NCBI GenBank assembly: GCA_045542375.1
Contig: JAZQKW010000070.1
Coordinates: 1 to 37,396, forward strand
Direction: 5' to 3'
DNA length: 37,396 nt
Origin: Eshraghiella sp045542375
GTDB taxonomy: Bacteria; Bacillota; Clostridia; Lachnospirales; Lachnospiraceae
In this document: positions 7,065-14,917 of the stretch, piece after piece
Numbering within the stretch: position 1 is the first letter of the stretch
Layout: every line of letters starts with the position of its first letter
Notes under the pieces: generated by a model
Database searches by the model: none
The model's input: the letters and a program-made list of their open reading frames with translations, nothing else
Told to the model about the DNA's origin: nothing
Made by a program: the position numbers and the translations under genes

Positions 7065-7112
7065 TTCAATTCACAAAGTGGTATGATGTTTCATACCACT
7101 TTGCGAATTGAA
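7065..7112 (-). repeat. Long near-perfect hairpin in the 3' region of the cvpA-like gene
   Basis: Arms 7065-7086 and 7091-7112 are 22-base inverted repeats with a single difference around a 4-base loop. In RNA of the minus strand the difference is a G-U pair, so the stem is unbroken, while the plus-strand RNA would have a mismatch. It starts 4 bases after the cvpA-like stop but is followed by an A run rather than a T run, so it is not a standard intrinsic terminator. It may stabilise the 3' end or stop polymerase in another way. Confidence 0.75.
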
Positions 7113-7116
7113 GTTA

Positions 7117-7791
7117 TTAAATTAAAAATTTGGTTACGAAATACATAATTGCATTCTTATCATATAAAAATGTAAGAATAGGATTACTGTTAATATCCTT
7201 ATGAACATGCATTGCAAATTCAGTATTTCCAAAAATCATAATAATTATCATAAACAACCAGATAATTACAAGTCCCTGAACAAGACCTATAATTCCACCC
7301 GCCGTTTTATTAATCTGATTAAGAACCGGAAGCTTACTTACCACATCAAGTATCATACAGATTATACTGGTCAGTGCCATGGCTACCACAAAGAATACAA
7401 TGTATACTATAGCAGAAAATATTACACCTGAAACCTTGTTAACAACAGCTTCATTGTATCCCTTAATTCCCTGTTCCATCGCATCCTCTGTTCCTTCAGC
7501 GATTTTCTCCTTAATCATATCCGGAATCGGAAGCTCAGAAACATCAATTTCCACATCCTCTTTGATTATTCCTTTATCAATAAGAAAACTCTCTGTCTTA
7601 GATGTCAGCGAATCATCCCATGTTGTATTATCTTTTAAAAATTCTGCCAGCTTCGGTGCAAAAATAGATGTAATTATTACAACAACTATAATTGACAACG
7701 CCGAGAACAGCATCTTGATTAATCCCTTTTTAATACCTATCAAAACATTAACAATAAGTATTACTAATATTGATAATAATGTCCAGTTCAT
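7117..7791 (-). CDS. CvpA-like integral membrane protein
   Basis: A 224-residue membrane protein with the CvpA layout: an N-terminal helix (about 5-20), the GxxKGLIKMLFSALSIIVV motif (about 20-45), a soluble loop (about 50-115), then paired helices and the late LPVLNQINKTAGGIIGLVQGLVIIWL segment, which is the conserved LxxLNRxLGxxxGxxkG signature of the family. CvpA proteins were first linked to colicin V production and are now seen as envelope-integrity proteins; their activity is unknown. The loop is longer than in proteobacterial CvpA. It starts 11 bases after the DUF5711 gene with CAGGAG at the right distance and is probably the last gene of the LysM-DUF5711-cvpA unit. Confidence 0.8.
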   Translation of the reverse strand: MNWTLLSILVILIVNVLIGIKKGLIKMLFSALSIIVVVIITSIFAPKLAEFLKDNTTWDDSLTSKTESFLIDKGIIKEDVEIDVSELPIPDMIKEKIAEGTEDAMEQGIKGYNEAVVNKVSGVIFSAIVYIVFFVVAMALTSIICMILDVVSKLPVLNQINKTAGGIIGLVQGLVIIWLFMIIIMIFGNTEFAMHVHKDINSNPILTFLYDKNAIMYFVTKFLI

Positions 7792-7802
7792 AATATCTCC
7801 TG

Positions 7803-8948
7803 TTATTTAAGTTTTATTTTTCTAATGTACTCTCTGTCTACTACAAGAAAATTCTTGGTATCTGACAATGGTATCATATCAATTATTCCATCTTCAAAAT
7901 TGTGAGTAAAAACTTCTTTTCCTTTGGTATTAATGATTCTGCATTCTTTATCATTATACATAAGGATGTTACTTCCCGAAAATCTGTAGGTTGTATAATC
8001 CTCTTCTATTTCTTCTCTGAGAACAAGGGAACCGGATGTATTATATACCTCCATTATGCTGTTGCTTCTGTCCGTTTCCCTATGCAGTGTTCCCACATAT
8101 GAGTTTCCGGTAAAAATATACTCGATTTCGTAGTCAACAGGAATTTCTTTAACAAGCTTAGGATACTCTACGATAGAATAAATACTAATTTTATCCTCTG
8201 CAAAAGCTACTGCTGTTGTTGCATCAATAAATCTGACGCATCCAACCATCTTATTGCCGTAGTCATAGCCTCCCACAACTCTCTCGTTCTCATTCTGACC
8301 TACTTCATTAAAATTATAAAATACTACGCTGGTGGATATCTCCGTTCCGTCAATTCCGGTGAAGGCTGCAATAAGCTTCTCTCCATCCTCTGAAACCGAA
8401 ACGCTGACAGGCAATCCGTCAATTTCTATAGTCTTCTTGATTGTATATATCTTCTCGCCTTCAATACTATACATATTGATGTAATCCGCATTCTTATCTT
8501 CAAGAATAACGACTACATATCCTGCTTTGGATACGCACATATCAAGAATAGGAAGTGCCGTGTTAATCTCTGTCACATATCCACTCTTGTCAAATGTATA
8601 TACCTTATTTCCATTCCTGTCAGCAACTGCAAGATATGACCCGCTATGATTCACATACATATTGTTAACCTCATATGTATTGTTCCACAACTGCTGCCCA
8701 TCATCATCAAAGGCCGCAATTCCATCCTTGCTGCATCTGACTATCTGATTGCCAAAATACACATATTCTGCATATCCCGTATCATTACGTCTGAAAGAAC
8801 TTTCGGTCTTATATGATTCAAAATATGTCTTCTTCTTAACGACACATACCACAATGACCGCCACAATAGCGATTGCCGCTATTATCAGTCCCACCTTAAT
8901 ACGATTATTCTGTTTCTTCTCTCTACGATATTGTCTCATTTCTGCCAA
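7803..8948 (-). CDS. DUF5711-type membrane-anchored beta-propeller protein
   Basis: About 381 residues: a basic cytoplasmic start (MRQYRREKKQNNR), one transmembrane helix (VGLIIAAIAIVAVIVVCVV) and a large extracytoplasmic part made of repeating four-strand units such as GYAEYVYFGNQIVRCSKDG, YLAVADRNGNKVYTFDKSG and GSNILMYNDKECRIINTKGK. This is a WD40/PQQ-like beta-propeller pattern and matches what is called DUF5711 in Lachnospiraceae. The function is unknown; an envelope scaffold or sensor is likely. A TTG at 8948 is 8 bases from GAAGGGAAG, whereas the ATG at 8939 is farther from it; I used the TTG, but the two differ by three residues only. It lies immediately downstream of the LysM gene. 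Confidence 0.75.
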   Translation of the reverse strand: MAEMRQYRREKKQNNRIKVGLIIAAIAIVAVIVVCVVKKKTYFESYKTESSFRRNDTGYAEYVYFGNQIVRCSKDGIAAFDDDGQQLWNNTYEVNNMYVNHSGSYLAVADRNGNKVYTFDKSGYVTEINTALPILDMCVSKAGYVVVILEDKNADYINMYSIEGEKIYTIKKTIEIDGLPVSVSVSEDGEKLIAAFTGIDGTEISTSVVFYNFNEVGQNENERVVGGYDYGNKMVGCVRFIDATTAVAFAEDKISIYSIVEYPKLVKEIPVDYEIEYIFTGNSYVGTLHRETDRSNSIMEVYNTSGSLVLREEIEEDYTTYRFSGSNILMYNDKECRIINTKGKEVFTHNFEDGIIDMIPLSDTKNFLVVDREYIRKIKLK

Positions 8949-8964
8949 AATCGTAACTTCCCTT

Positions 8965-10113
8965 CTATATCTTTGGAATTCTAAGCTGTACTCCAGGCAA
9001 TAATTCTCCAAAATTTACATCCTGATTAGCAGCCTTGATTTTCTCTACATAGGCATTACTCTGTACTCCATATACCTGCTGACATATTTTGAAAAGGCTG
9101 TCTCCTGCCTTAACTACATAATATGTATATGGTGCCTCTGTAGGAGCCTCGGTTGTTGGAGCCTCAGTTGTCGGAGCCTCGGTTGTTGGGGCTTCCGTTG
9201 TTGGAGCTTCTGTTGTTGGAGTCTCTGTTGTAGGCTCTTCATCTGTTGGGGCTTCTGTTGTAATATCCCCCTCCACATCTTCTACAGGTGTCTTGCTAGG
9301 GCCATCACTATTATCAAGAATCTCTCCGCCTGTTGCTTCAGGTGCTTTATCCTTCATCTTGTTGTAACCATTAATGCTGTTAATTCCTATTACAAGCACA
9401 ACAATAATAAGCAGCATACTGAGTCCGTAAATAAGACTTAAGTTAGTCTTAACTTTCTTAGATACAGAACCTCTGTTATTAACCATCTGTCTGTATCTGC
9501 CTCTCTCTTCATCAGAATCCTCTCTGTATGACATATGCTCATCACGAATCTCTGTCATATAGTTCTGCATAGACTCATTGCGTTCAAAAAATACAGTGTA
9601 TCCGTTAGCCTTCTTAAGACCTGACTTGCCCTTCTCATACACCGCTTCGCTGCCAGTCTCAGGATTCATAAGAATAAAAATCTTATCCTCATCAGCAAAA
9701 CTGTCCTTATCTGCCTTATTAATAATGTCCATATGCTTATCGGTAATAATTGTAGAATTAAGATACCATCCTACAATCTGCATATCTCCAAAAAAACGAC
9801 CTACAACGCTGTTAGCAATTGGCCATGTCTCATCCGTAAATGCAATTTTGTCCTTAAATACCGCTGCATTAGTTACCTCCACAGCACCTTTAACAAACAC
9901 ATACACTGCATCCTTCTCTTTACGGATTTCTCCCAATAGTAAACCTGTCATTCCTTCATCATATTCATCCTGTCTTAACCCTTCGATGAAAGAGTACACA
10001 TAATCTTCTATATAAATCTTGCGCTTTCCATTATCATTTCCGTAATGTCTGACATTCTTAGGCAATCCTGTACCAACTGTCTTGTCTGACTTACTGCTGT
10101 ATATAATCTCTAT
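8965..10113 (-). CDS. Membrane LysM protein with degenerate MPN/JAB-like N-terminal domain
   Basis: The cytoplasmic part (about 20-195) contains a segment reading GMTGLLLGEI, then VVGRFFGDMQIVGWYLNST, then KIFILMNPETG. This follows the MPN/JAB fold, but the metal-binding HSHP of active JAMM proteases is replaced by LNST, so the domain is probably inactive. A transmembrane helix (SLIYGLSMLLIIVVLVIGI) leads to a Pro/Thr/Glu linker of TTEAP repeats and a C-terminal LysM domain (YVVKAGDSLFKICQQVYG) that should bind peptidoglycan. Start: GGAGG at 10127-10123 is followed, after 9 bases, by an ATA codon at 10113; no ATG, GTG or TTG occurs in frame until TTG at 10065. Extension to 10113 gives an opening MEIIYSSK that I believe resembles relatives. 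If 10065 is right the protein is 16 residues shorter. Confidence 0.75.
   Translation of the reverse strand: MEIIYSSKSDKTVGTGLPKNVRHYGNDNGKRKIYIEDYVYSFIEGLRQDEYDEGMTGLLLGEIRKEKDAVYVFVKGAVEVTNAAVFKDKIAFTDETWPIANSVVGRFFGDMQIVGWYLNSTIITDKHMDIINKADKDSFADEDKIFILMNPETGSEAVYEKGKSGLKKANGYTVFFERNESMQNYMTEIRDEHMSYREDSDEERGRYRQMVNNRGSVSKKVKTNLSLIYGLSMLLIIVVLVIGINSINGYNKMKDKAPEATGGEILDNSDGPSKTPVEDVEGDITTEAPTDEEPTTETPTTEAPTTEAPTTEAPTTEAPTTEAPTEAPYTYYVVKAGDSLFKICQQVYGVQSNAYVEKIKAANQDVNFGELLPGVQLRIPKI
9130..9261. repeat. TTEAP-coding repeat tract
   Basis: Tandem 15-base units on the minus strand encode Thr-Thr-Glu-Ala-Pro about six times, with diverged copies (TTETP, TDEEP) at the membrane-proximal end. It forms the extracellular wall-spanning linker of the LysM protein and is a likely site of length variation between strains. 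Confidence 0.85.
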
Positions 10114-10208
10114 GACAACGCACCTCCATTCTAAATATTCACATCTTTTTTCACTCTAACATATAATCCACTGATATTCTATCATTTTCTGTATATAAAA
10201 TCATCCTT

Positions 10209-10240
10209 TTTTTGACAAAAGTTAGATTTCCTGTCAAAAA
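10209..10240. promoter_or_regulatory. Perfect 9+9 inverted repeat between the divergent LysM gene and yyaC
   Basis: TTTTTGACA (10209-10217) and TGTCAAAAA (10232-10240) are exact inverted copies separated by 14 bases; half-site centres are 23 bases apart, about two helical turns. Each half contains a TTGACA-like -35 hexamer, one on each strand, but no matching -10 is found at 17 bases. It could be an operator for a dimeric regulator. It is not explained by either neighbouring gene. Confidence 0.5.
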
Positions 10241-10325
10241 CAGTCGCAATTCTCTTTCATATTTTAGTCATAAAATACATACACTTTATATAGCAATTCA
10301 CAATATACCATTAGAAAGGACCACT

Positions 10326-10895
10326 ATGTTAAAAACCACACCAAAGGTATTTTACTTTAATTCTGACCAAAGAAAAAGTGCTGCTCTTCTAAAGGCACAG
10401 TTGCTCCGTATGTTTGACGATTACGATATTTCCGACAGGGAAATCATCTTACTCTGCATCGGAAGTGACCGTTCAACCGGCGACAGCCTTGGCCCCCTTG
10501 TGGGTCATAAGCTTTCAAAATATCCTTTGCCGCAGGTATCTGTATACGGAACTCTGGATGACCCCGTACATGCAGCCAACCTTGAATCCAAAATATCTCA
10601 GATAAGGCTCAACCATATGGAGCCGTTTATAATTGCAATTGATGCTTCTCTGGGAACTATGGACCACGTAGGCTTTGTGACCGTAAGCGAAGGTCCCCTT
10701 CATCCCGGGCTTGGCGTCAACAAAACTCTGCCAAGCATAGGAGACATGCATATTACCGGCATAGTTAATTTCTCCGGCATGATGGAATCACTGCTTCTTC
10801 AGACCACAAGACTCTCTAAGGTTATGCTTCTTGCTGACCTTATCAGTCAAAGTATTTTGTGCAGTCTTATGGAATATATGTCAGATTTTAAGTAA
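10326..10895 (+). CDS. yyaC: YyaC family spore protein (DUF1256, GPR-like)
   Basis: A 189-residue protein of the YyaC/DUF1256 family, which shares the fold of the germination protease GPR. The recognisable blocks are LLCIGSDRSTGDSLGPLVG, VYGTLDDPVHAANL, FIIAIDASLG and PGLGVNKTLPSIGDMHITGIVN. In Bacillus yyaC is expressed in the forespore, and its exact substrate is not firmly known. I chose the ATG at 10326 because AGAAAGGA lies 8 bases upstream; an in-frame extension to 10212 would run through the inverted repeat and promoter region. Presence of the gene hints at sporulation ancestry but does not prove that this organism forms spores. Confidence 0.9.
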   Translation: MLKTTPKVFYFNSDQRKSAALLKAQLLRMFDDYDISDREIILLCIGSDRSTGDSLGPLVGHKLSKYPLPQVSVYGTLDDPVHAANLESKISQIRLNHMEPFIIAIDASLGTMDHVGFVTVSEGPLHPGLGVNKTLPSIGDMHITGIVNFSGMMESLLLQTTRLSKVMLLADLISQSILCSLMEYMSDFK

Positions 10896-10907
10896 TATTA
10901 CCGTTTT

Positions 10908-10938
10908 AAAACTCCTTCTACCTTACGGTAAAAGGAGT
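10908..10938 (-). terminator. Weak terminator after the coiled-coil protein gene
   Basis: On the minus strand ACTCCTTTTACC (10938-10927) pairs with the matching arm (10922-10911) with one mismatch, followed by TTT and A/T-rich sequence. It lies 10 bases after the stop at 10949. No T run follows on the plus strand, so it does not clearly serve yyaC. Confidence 0.55.
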
Positions 10939-10948
10939 CCTACATAAT

Positions 10949-12061
10949 CTATGGTTCTGTTTTCGCTACTTCAATGGCTTCAGAAATTGTAGTTGCCTTT
11001 CCTGACTCCATTACCGACATTAATCGGTCTATTTTGTTCAAGTTGGTATATTCCTTACCAAGGTAAGCTTCATACTCAGATGATATCTTAAGTCCTGTCT
11101 GCTTAACAATTTCCTCCATTGCTTCCCTGTTAGCTACAGCCTCATTATACTTAGCTTCCAGTTCTTCAATTCTTGGAAGTTCCTTAGCTTCAATCTCCTT
11201 AACAATAGTAGACTTAACATTCTCATCAAAGTTAAGAATTGCTGCTTCCTTTTCTCCGTTAATTCTCTGAATTTCGCTTTCGATAGCACGAATCTTCTCG
11301 TCATAATCTCCAAGACCGTACATCTCCTCATTCTTATCTTTACGGATTGACTTGGTTATTTTCTTAATCTGCTTCTTGTTGCCATTCACTCTGTCTCTGA
11401 GCTGACGGATTTCTTTTAATTTCTCTTCCTGCTTGCCCTTAGTCTTCTTGCCAATAATAATATATATGAAACAGCAAAATACGATAACAACAAAATATGT
11501 TATTGCCAAAAGTGCTATCGGCCAGAACTTCTTTTCAAAGTCTACCGGAAGTAATGCATATATTCCACCTGGTAACAGTAAAAACATAAGAATTACCATA
11601 AGTGCACAGGTCATTACTTCACCAAATCCCTTGGTAAAATAAAGGGTAAAATAAAATGCCGAGCCACAGAACTTCGGAAGTCTTGCTCCCTTAAGTTCAG
11701 TTCTTATATTTCCCTTAATCTCTTTATTCTGACGTGCAAGATCCGCTGTCTCATCCGATATTCTTTCCTTGACACCCTTTTCCTTGGCTCTGTCTCTCTT
11801 TCCCTTAGCCTTTCTTAGCTTATCCTCTTCCTTGCTCATCTCAGAATCAAACTGTGACGCAACCTGATTGCGACGTGACTTAACTGTTGAGTCAATATCA
11901 TCCTTAAGATTCTTCTTATTGAGGCTAAGTTCCTTCTCAAGTCTCTTTTCTTCTATTAATGTAAGCTCAACCTGATTACGTGCATTGATATTTCTGTCAA
12001 CAATATCACGAAATTCTCTTAAGCTGTTAATATCACCTTTTAAAATGTTCTTATCCTCCAC
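10949..12061 (-). CDS. Coiled-coil protein with central transmembrane hairpin, unknown function
   Basis: A 370-residue protein that I cannot assign. Residues about 1-130 are highly charged, heptad-rich helix (EEKRLEKELSLNKKNLKDDID and similar). Two hydrophobic helices follow (VMTCALMVILMFLLLPGGIYALL and FWPIALLAITYFVVIVFCCFIYIII), then a second long K/E-rich coiled coil to about residue 340. Both coiled coils should be cytoplasmic on either side of a membrane hairpin. The GTG start at 12061 has GGAGG 6 bases upstream and is preferred to an in-frame ATG at 12103, which would overlap the -10. It has a consensus promoter and is transcribed alone, divergent from the 89-residue gene. Confidence 0.75.
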   Translation of the reverse strand: MEDKNILKGDINSLREFRDIVDRNINARNQVELTLIEEKRLEKELSLNKKNLKDDIDSTVKSRRNQVASQFDSEMSKEEDKLRKAKGKRDRAKEKGVKERISDETADLARQNKEIKGNIRTELKGARLPKFCGSAFYFTLYFTKGFGEVMTCALMVILMFLLLPGGIYALLPVDFEKKFWPIALLAITYFVVIVFCCFIYIIIGKKTKGKQEEKLKEIRQLRDRVNGNKKQIKKITKSIRKDKNEEMYGLGDYDEKIRAIESEIQRINGEKEAAILNFDENVKSTIVKEIEAKELPRIEELEAKYNEAVANREAMEEIVKQTGLKISSEYEAYLGKEYTNLNKIDRLMSVMESGKATTISEAIEVAKTEP

Positions 12062-12091
12062 GTAACGCCTCCAAAAAATATATTTATCTAC

Positions 12092-12120
12092 ATTATAAAA
12101 CAATTAATATTATAGGACAA
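12092..12120 (-). promoter_or_regulatory. Sigma-A promoter for the coiled-coil protein gene
   Basis: TTGTCC (12120-12115), 17-base spacer, TATAAT (12097-12092) on the minus strand. Confidence 0.75.
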
Positions 12121-12143
12121 GTATTTTATCTTTGATTTGCTAA

Positions 12144-12171
12144 TTGACTTTATAATATTTTATAGTATAGA
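12144..12171 (+). promoter_or_regulatory. Sigma-A promoter for the 89-residue protein gene
   Basis: TTGACT (12144-12149), 16-base spacer, TATAGA (12166-12171), 35 bases before the start codon. It is divergent from the neighbouring promoter, with 23 bases between the two -35 elements. Confidence 0.6.
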
Positions 12172-12205
12172 CTACTATTATCATGTTTAGAAAAGGAAAT
12201 GCCCC

Positions 12206-12475
12206 ATGTTTCGTGTCTGGTTTAAAATTTTTAGCGATACCCGTTTAGTAAAAGATACCGTAATCATTAATGATTCCGATGATATGAATCGTACCCGCAA
12301 GGTATTTGAAGCCCTTACAGATGCCTGCAATTATTTTGACATATCTGAGCCTATCTGGCTTGAGAAATCAATTACTGATTTTAAGCGCCACGATAAAGTT
12401 CGCTTTTATCAGGACAACTTCATTGAACACATAGATTTTGATTTCCTTGAAATGCATGTTATTGAAGAGGATTAA
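12206..12475 (+). CDS. Conserved-looking small acidic protein, unknown function
   Basis: An 89-residue soluble protein beginning MFRVWFKIFSDTRLVKDTVI and rich in Asp, Phe and Ile. AAAAGGAAA lies about 7 bases before the ATG. The tract DMNRTRKVFEALTDACNYFDISEPIWLEKSI looks like a compact alpha/beta domain; no catalytic motif or cysteine cluster is seen. I do not recognise a named family. Its promoter and ribosome site support it as a real gene. Its 3' end overlaps the convergent dehydrogenase by 17 bases. Confidence 0.75.
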   Translation: MFRVWFKIFSDTRLVKDTVIINDSDDMNRTRKVFEALTDACNYFDISEPIWLEKSITDFKRHDKVRFYQDNFIEHIDFDFLEMHVIEED

Positions 12476-13424
12476 CTACATTTCTCTTCTCTCCCATAAC
12501 ATATGCTTTGAGATTCTCGGTTACCTCCATAACCAGTCTCGCTCTTGCTTCTCTGCTTGCCCATGCTATATGAGGGGTCATGACTATTTTATCTTTATCA
12601 GCTATATTCATAAGTGGGTTATCTGCTGACAATGGCTCCTTCACAAATACATCTAATCCCGCACCTGCAATCTCTCCGTTATCAATAGCATCTGCAAGTG
12701 CTTTTTCGTCCACAATAGGACCTCTTCCCACATTAATGAAAAAAGCTGTAATTTTCATCTTGCTAAAAGCATCCTTATTCATTAAATTATGTGTTGCCTC
12801 AGTAAGAGGTGCATGTACGGATACGATGTCCGATTCCTTTAACAATGTGTCAAAATCCACTCTTTCATACTCGCTATTATTATTTTTTCCACTTGTAGAA
12901 TAGTAAATAACCCTGCATCCAAATGCTTTAGCAAGTCCCGCCACTTCTCTTCCTATTTCTCCAAGACCGATAATTCCCCATGTATGACCGTCAAGCTCCA
13001 TAAAAGATTTCTCAAGATAGGTAAAAAGACTACCTCGTGAATATTCTCCGGATTTAATATATCTGTCATAGTAAGCCACCTGCTCCATTACTGAAAGTAA
13101 AAGTGCCACAGTGTGCTGTGCCACAACCTTTGTAGAATATCCTTTTACATTAGTTACAGTTATGCCCTTTTTAGCTGCATATGCAAGGTCTACGTTGTTG
13201 GTTCCCGTAGCAGTGATTCCTATATACTTAAGCATAGGTGCTGCATCCATTTCTCTCTTACCGATAACAACCTTGTTGATTATTACAGCGTCTGCATCCT
13301 GTATTCTCTCAATGACCTCGTCCTCTGAGGTTGTTTCGTATATGACTAATTCGCCCTGTTTTTCAAGCTCTGATAAATCACTGTCATACCCTAATGTTTT
13401 TTTATCCAACATCACTATTTTCAT
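12459..13424 (-). CDS. D-2-hydroxyacid dehydrogenase (glycerate/hydroxypyruvate type)
   Basis: A 321-residue NAD-dependent dehydrogenase that interconverts 2-hydroxy acids and 2-oxo acids. The NAD-binding signature is GIIGLGEIGREVAGLAKAFG. The catalytic triad of the family is visible as the Arg in NVGRGPIVDEKAL, the Glu in DVFVKEPL and the His in MTPHIAWAS. Spacing and length fit the HprA-like branch (glycerate dehydrogenase) better than D-lactate dehydrogenase, but substrate cannot be settled by motif. GGAG lies 9 bases before the ATG. It follows the pgi terminator, so it needs its own promoter; the end overlaps the convergent 89-residue gene. Confidence 0.9.
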   Translation of the reverse strand: MKIVMLDKKTLGYDSDLSELEKQGELVIYETTSEDEVIERIQDADAVIINKVVIGKREMDAAPMLKYIGITATGTNNVDLAYAAKKGITVTNVKGYSTKVVAQHTVALLLSVMEQVAYYDRYIKSGEYSRGSLFTYLEKSFMELDGHTWGIIGLGEIGREVAGLAKAFGCRVIYYSTSGKNNNSEYERVDFDTLLKESDIVSVHAPLTEATHNLMNKDAFSKMKITAFFINVGRGPIVDEKALADAIDNGEIAGAGLDVFVKEPLSADNPLMNIADKDKIVMTPHIAWASREARARLVMEVTENLKAYVMGEKRNVVNPLQ

Positions 13425-13443
13425 ATGCCTTTACTCCATTCCA

Positions 13444-13482
13444 TAACAAAACAACCGTCGGAACGAATAACATTCCGACGGT
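13444..13482 (-). terminator. Terminator after pgi
   Basis: A perfect 10-base GC-rich stem ACCGTCGGAA/TTCCGACGGT (13482-13473 with 13463-13454), 9-base loop, then TGTTTTGTT on the minus strand. Confidence 0.85.
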
Positions 13483-13495
13483 CAGATTAGTCTTA

Positions 13496-14848
13496 CTATT
13501 TATTAAGTCTTGCTAAAATTTCTTCTCTTTCCTTCTCGTATCCAGGCTTTCCAAGAAGAGCAAACATATTCTTCTTGTAGCTCTCAACACCCGGCTGGTT
13601 AAATGGGTTAACGCCTAAAATGTATCCGCTTACGCCACATGCAAACTCATAGAAGTAGAAAAGCTCGCCAAGATAGAATTCGTTCTGCTCCGGAATGTTA
13701 ACCATAAGGTTAGGTACATTTCCGTCTGTATGAGCCACAAGCACGCCGTTCATGGCACTCTTGTTAACGAAATCCACAGTCTGGCCTGCGAGATAATTAA
13801 GTCCGTCAAGGTCAACTGATTCCTGTCCGATTACAAGCTCAGTTCTTACCTTCTCAACATTCATAATTGTCTCAAACATCATTCTTGCGCCATCCTGAAT
13901 GTACTGTCCAAGTGAATGAAGGTCTGTTGTGAAATCACAAGCTGCAGGGAAGATACCCTTATTGTCCTTGCCTTCGCTCTCTCCAAACAACTGCTTCCAC
14001 CATTCTCCAATATAATGAAGTGATGGCTCATAGTTAGCGATGATTTCTACATTCTTGCCTTTTCTTAAAAGATTATTTCTAACTGCAGCATATAACATAG
14101 CATCGTTCTCTTCGAACTCTGATTCAAGAGCAAGTCTTCTTCCTTCTGCTGCACCTGCCATAAGGCTGTCAATATCAGCTCCGCTTACTGCGATTGGTAA
14201 AAGACCAACTGCTGTAAGTACTGAGAATCTTCCACCAACATCATCAGGTACAACAAATGTCTCATAACCTTCCTCGTTAGCAAGGTTCTTAAGAGCTCCC
14301 TTAGCCTTATCTGTTGTAGCATAAATTCTCTTAACAGCTTCATCATGTCCATATTTCTTCTCAAGCATTTCCTTAAATACACGGAATGCAATAGCAGGCT
14401 CTGTTGTAGTTCCTGACTTAGAAATAATATTTACTGAGAAATCTCTGTTACCGATTACATCAATAAGACCTGCAATATATGTACTGCTGATATTATTACC
14501 TACATAATATATTTCCGGTGTCTTACGTTCTTCCTTAGTAAGGTTGTTATAAAATCCATGTCTTAAAAATTCAATTGCAGCTCTTGCTCCAAGATATGAA
14601 CCACCGATTCCGATTACTACAAGTACATCAGAATCTTCCTGAATCTTCTTAGCTGCTGATTTAATTCTTGCAAACTCTTCCTTATCATAATCAACAGGAA
14701 GATCAATCCATCCTACATAATCATTACCTGCACCGGTCTTAGATACAAGAAGCTCCTTAGCGTCATTTGCAAGTTTCTTCATATATTCCATTTCGTGAGG
14801 TGCGATAAAATTAGATGCTTTCGAATAATCAAATGTTACCTTTGCCAT
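13496..14848 (-). CDS. pgi: Glucose-6-phosphate isomerase
   Basis: A 450-residue enzyme that interconverts glucose-6-phosphate and fructose-6-phosphate in glycolysis. Conserved parts are the phosphate-binding VVIGIGGSYLGARAAIEFL, SKSGTTTEPAIAFRVFKEML, DDVGGRFSVLTAVGLLPIA and the active-site region GKDNKGIFPA with the late NPFNQPGVESYKKNMF. Length matches the short Firmicutes form. GGAGAACGAGACA precedes the ATG. It is monocistronic, with a TATAAT upstream at about 14895 but no good -35, and the terminator listed separately. Confidence 0.98.
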   Translation of the reverse strand: MAKVTFDYSKASNFIAPHEMEYMKKLANDAKELLVSKTGAGNDYVGWIDLPVDYDKEEFARIKSAAKKIQEDSDVLVVIGIGGSYLGARAAIEFLRHGFYNNLTKEERKTPEIYYVGNNISSTYIAGLIDVIGNRDFSVNIISKSGTTTEPAIAFRVFKEMLEKKYGHDEAVKRIYATTDKAKGALKNLANEEGYETFVVPDDVGGRFSVLTAVGLLPIAVSGADIDSLMAGAAEGRRLALESEFEENDAMLYAAVRNNLLRKGKNVEIIANYEPSLHYIGEWWKQLFGESEGKDNKGIFPAACDFTTDLHSLGQYIQDGARMMFETIMNVEKVRTELVIGQESVDLDGLNYLAGQTVDFVNKSAMNGVLVAHTDGNVPNLMVNIPEQNEFYLGELFYFYEFACGVSGYILGVNPFNQPGVESYKKNMFALLGKPGYEKEREEILARLNK

Positions 14849-14917
14849 TGTCTCGTTCTCCTTTGTTAAACAATTTTTTCAAAGTCTTTATAATTATAGT
14901 AGAATTACTTTATTAAA

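Noticed and set aside
9130..9261. CRISPR-like or satellite repeat
   Set aside because: The 15-base units are in frame and encode TTEAP, with no spacers; it is a protein linker.
10241..10325. Forespore (SigF/SigG) promoter for yyaC
   Set aside because: Some CATA-like elements are seen but spacing does not fit the consensus well enough.
12206..12475. 89-residue gene as a spurious frame
   Set aside because: Rejected as spurious: it has a promoter, ribosome site and balanced composition, so it is kept as a gene.
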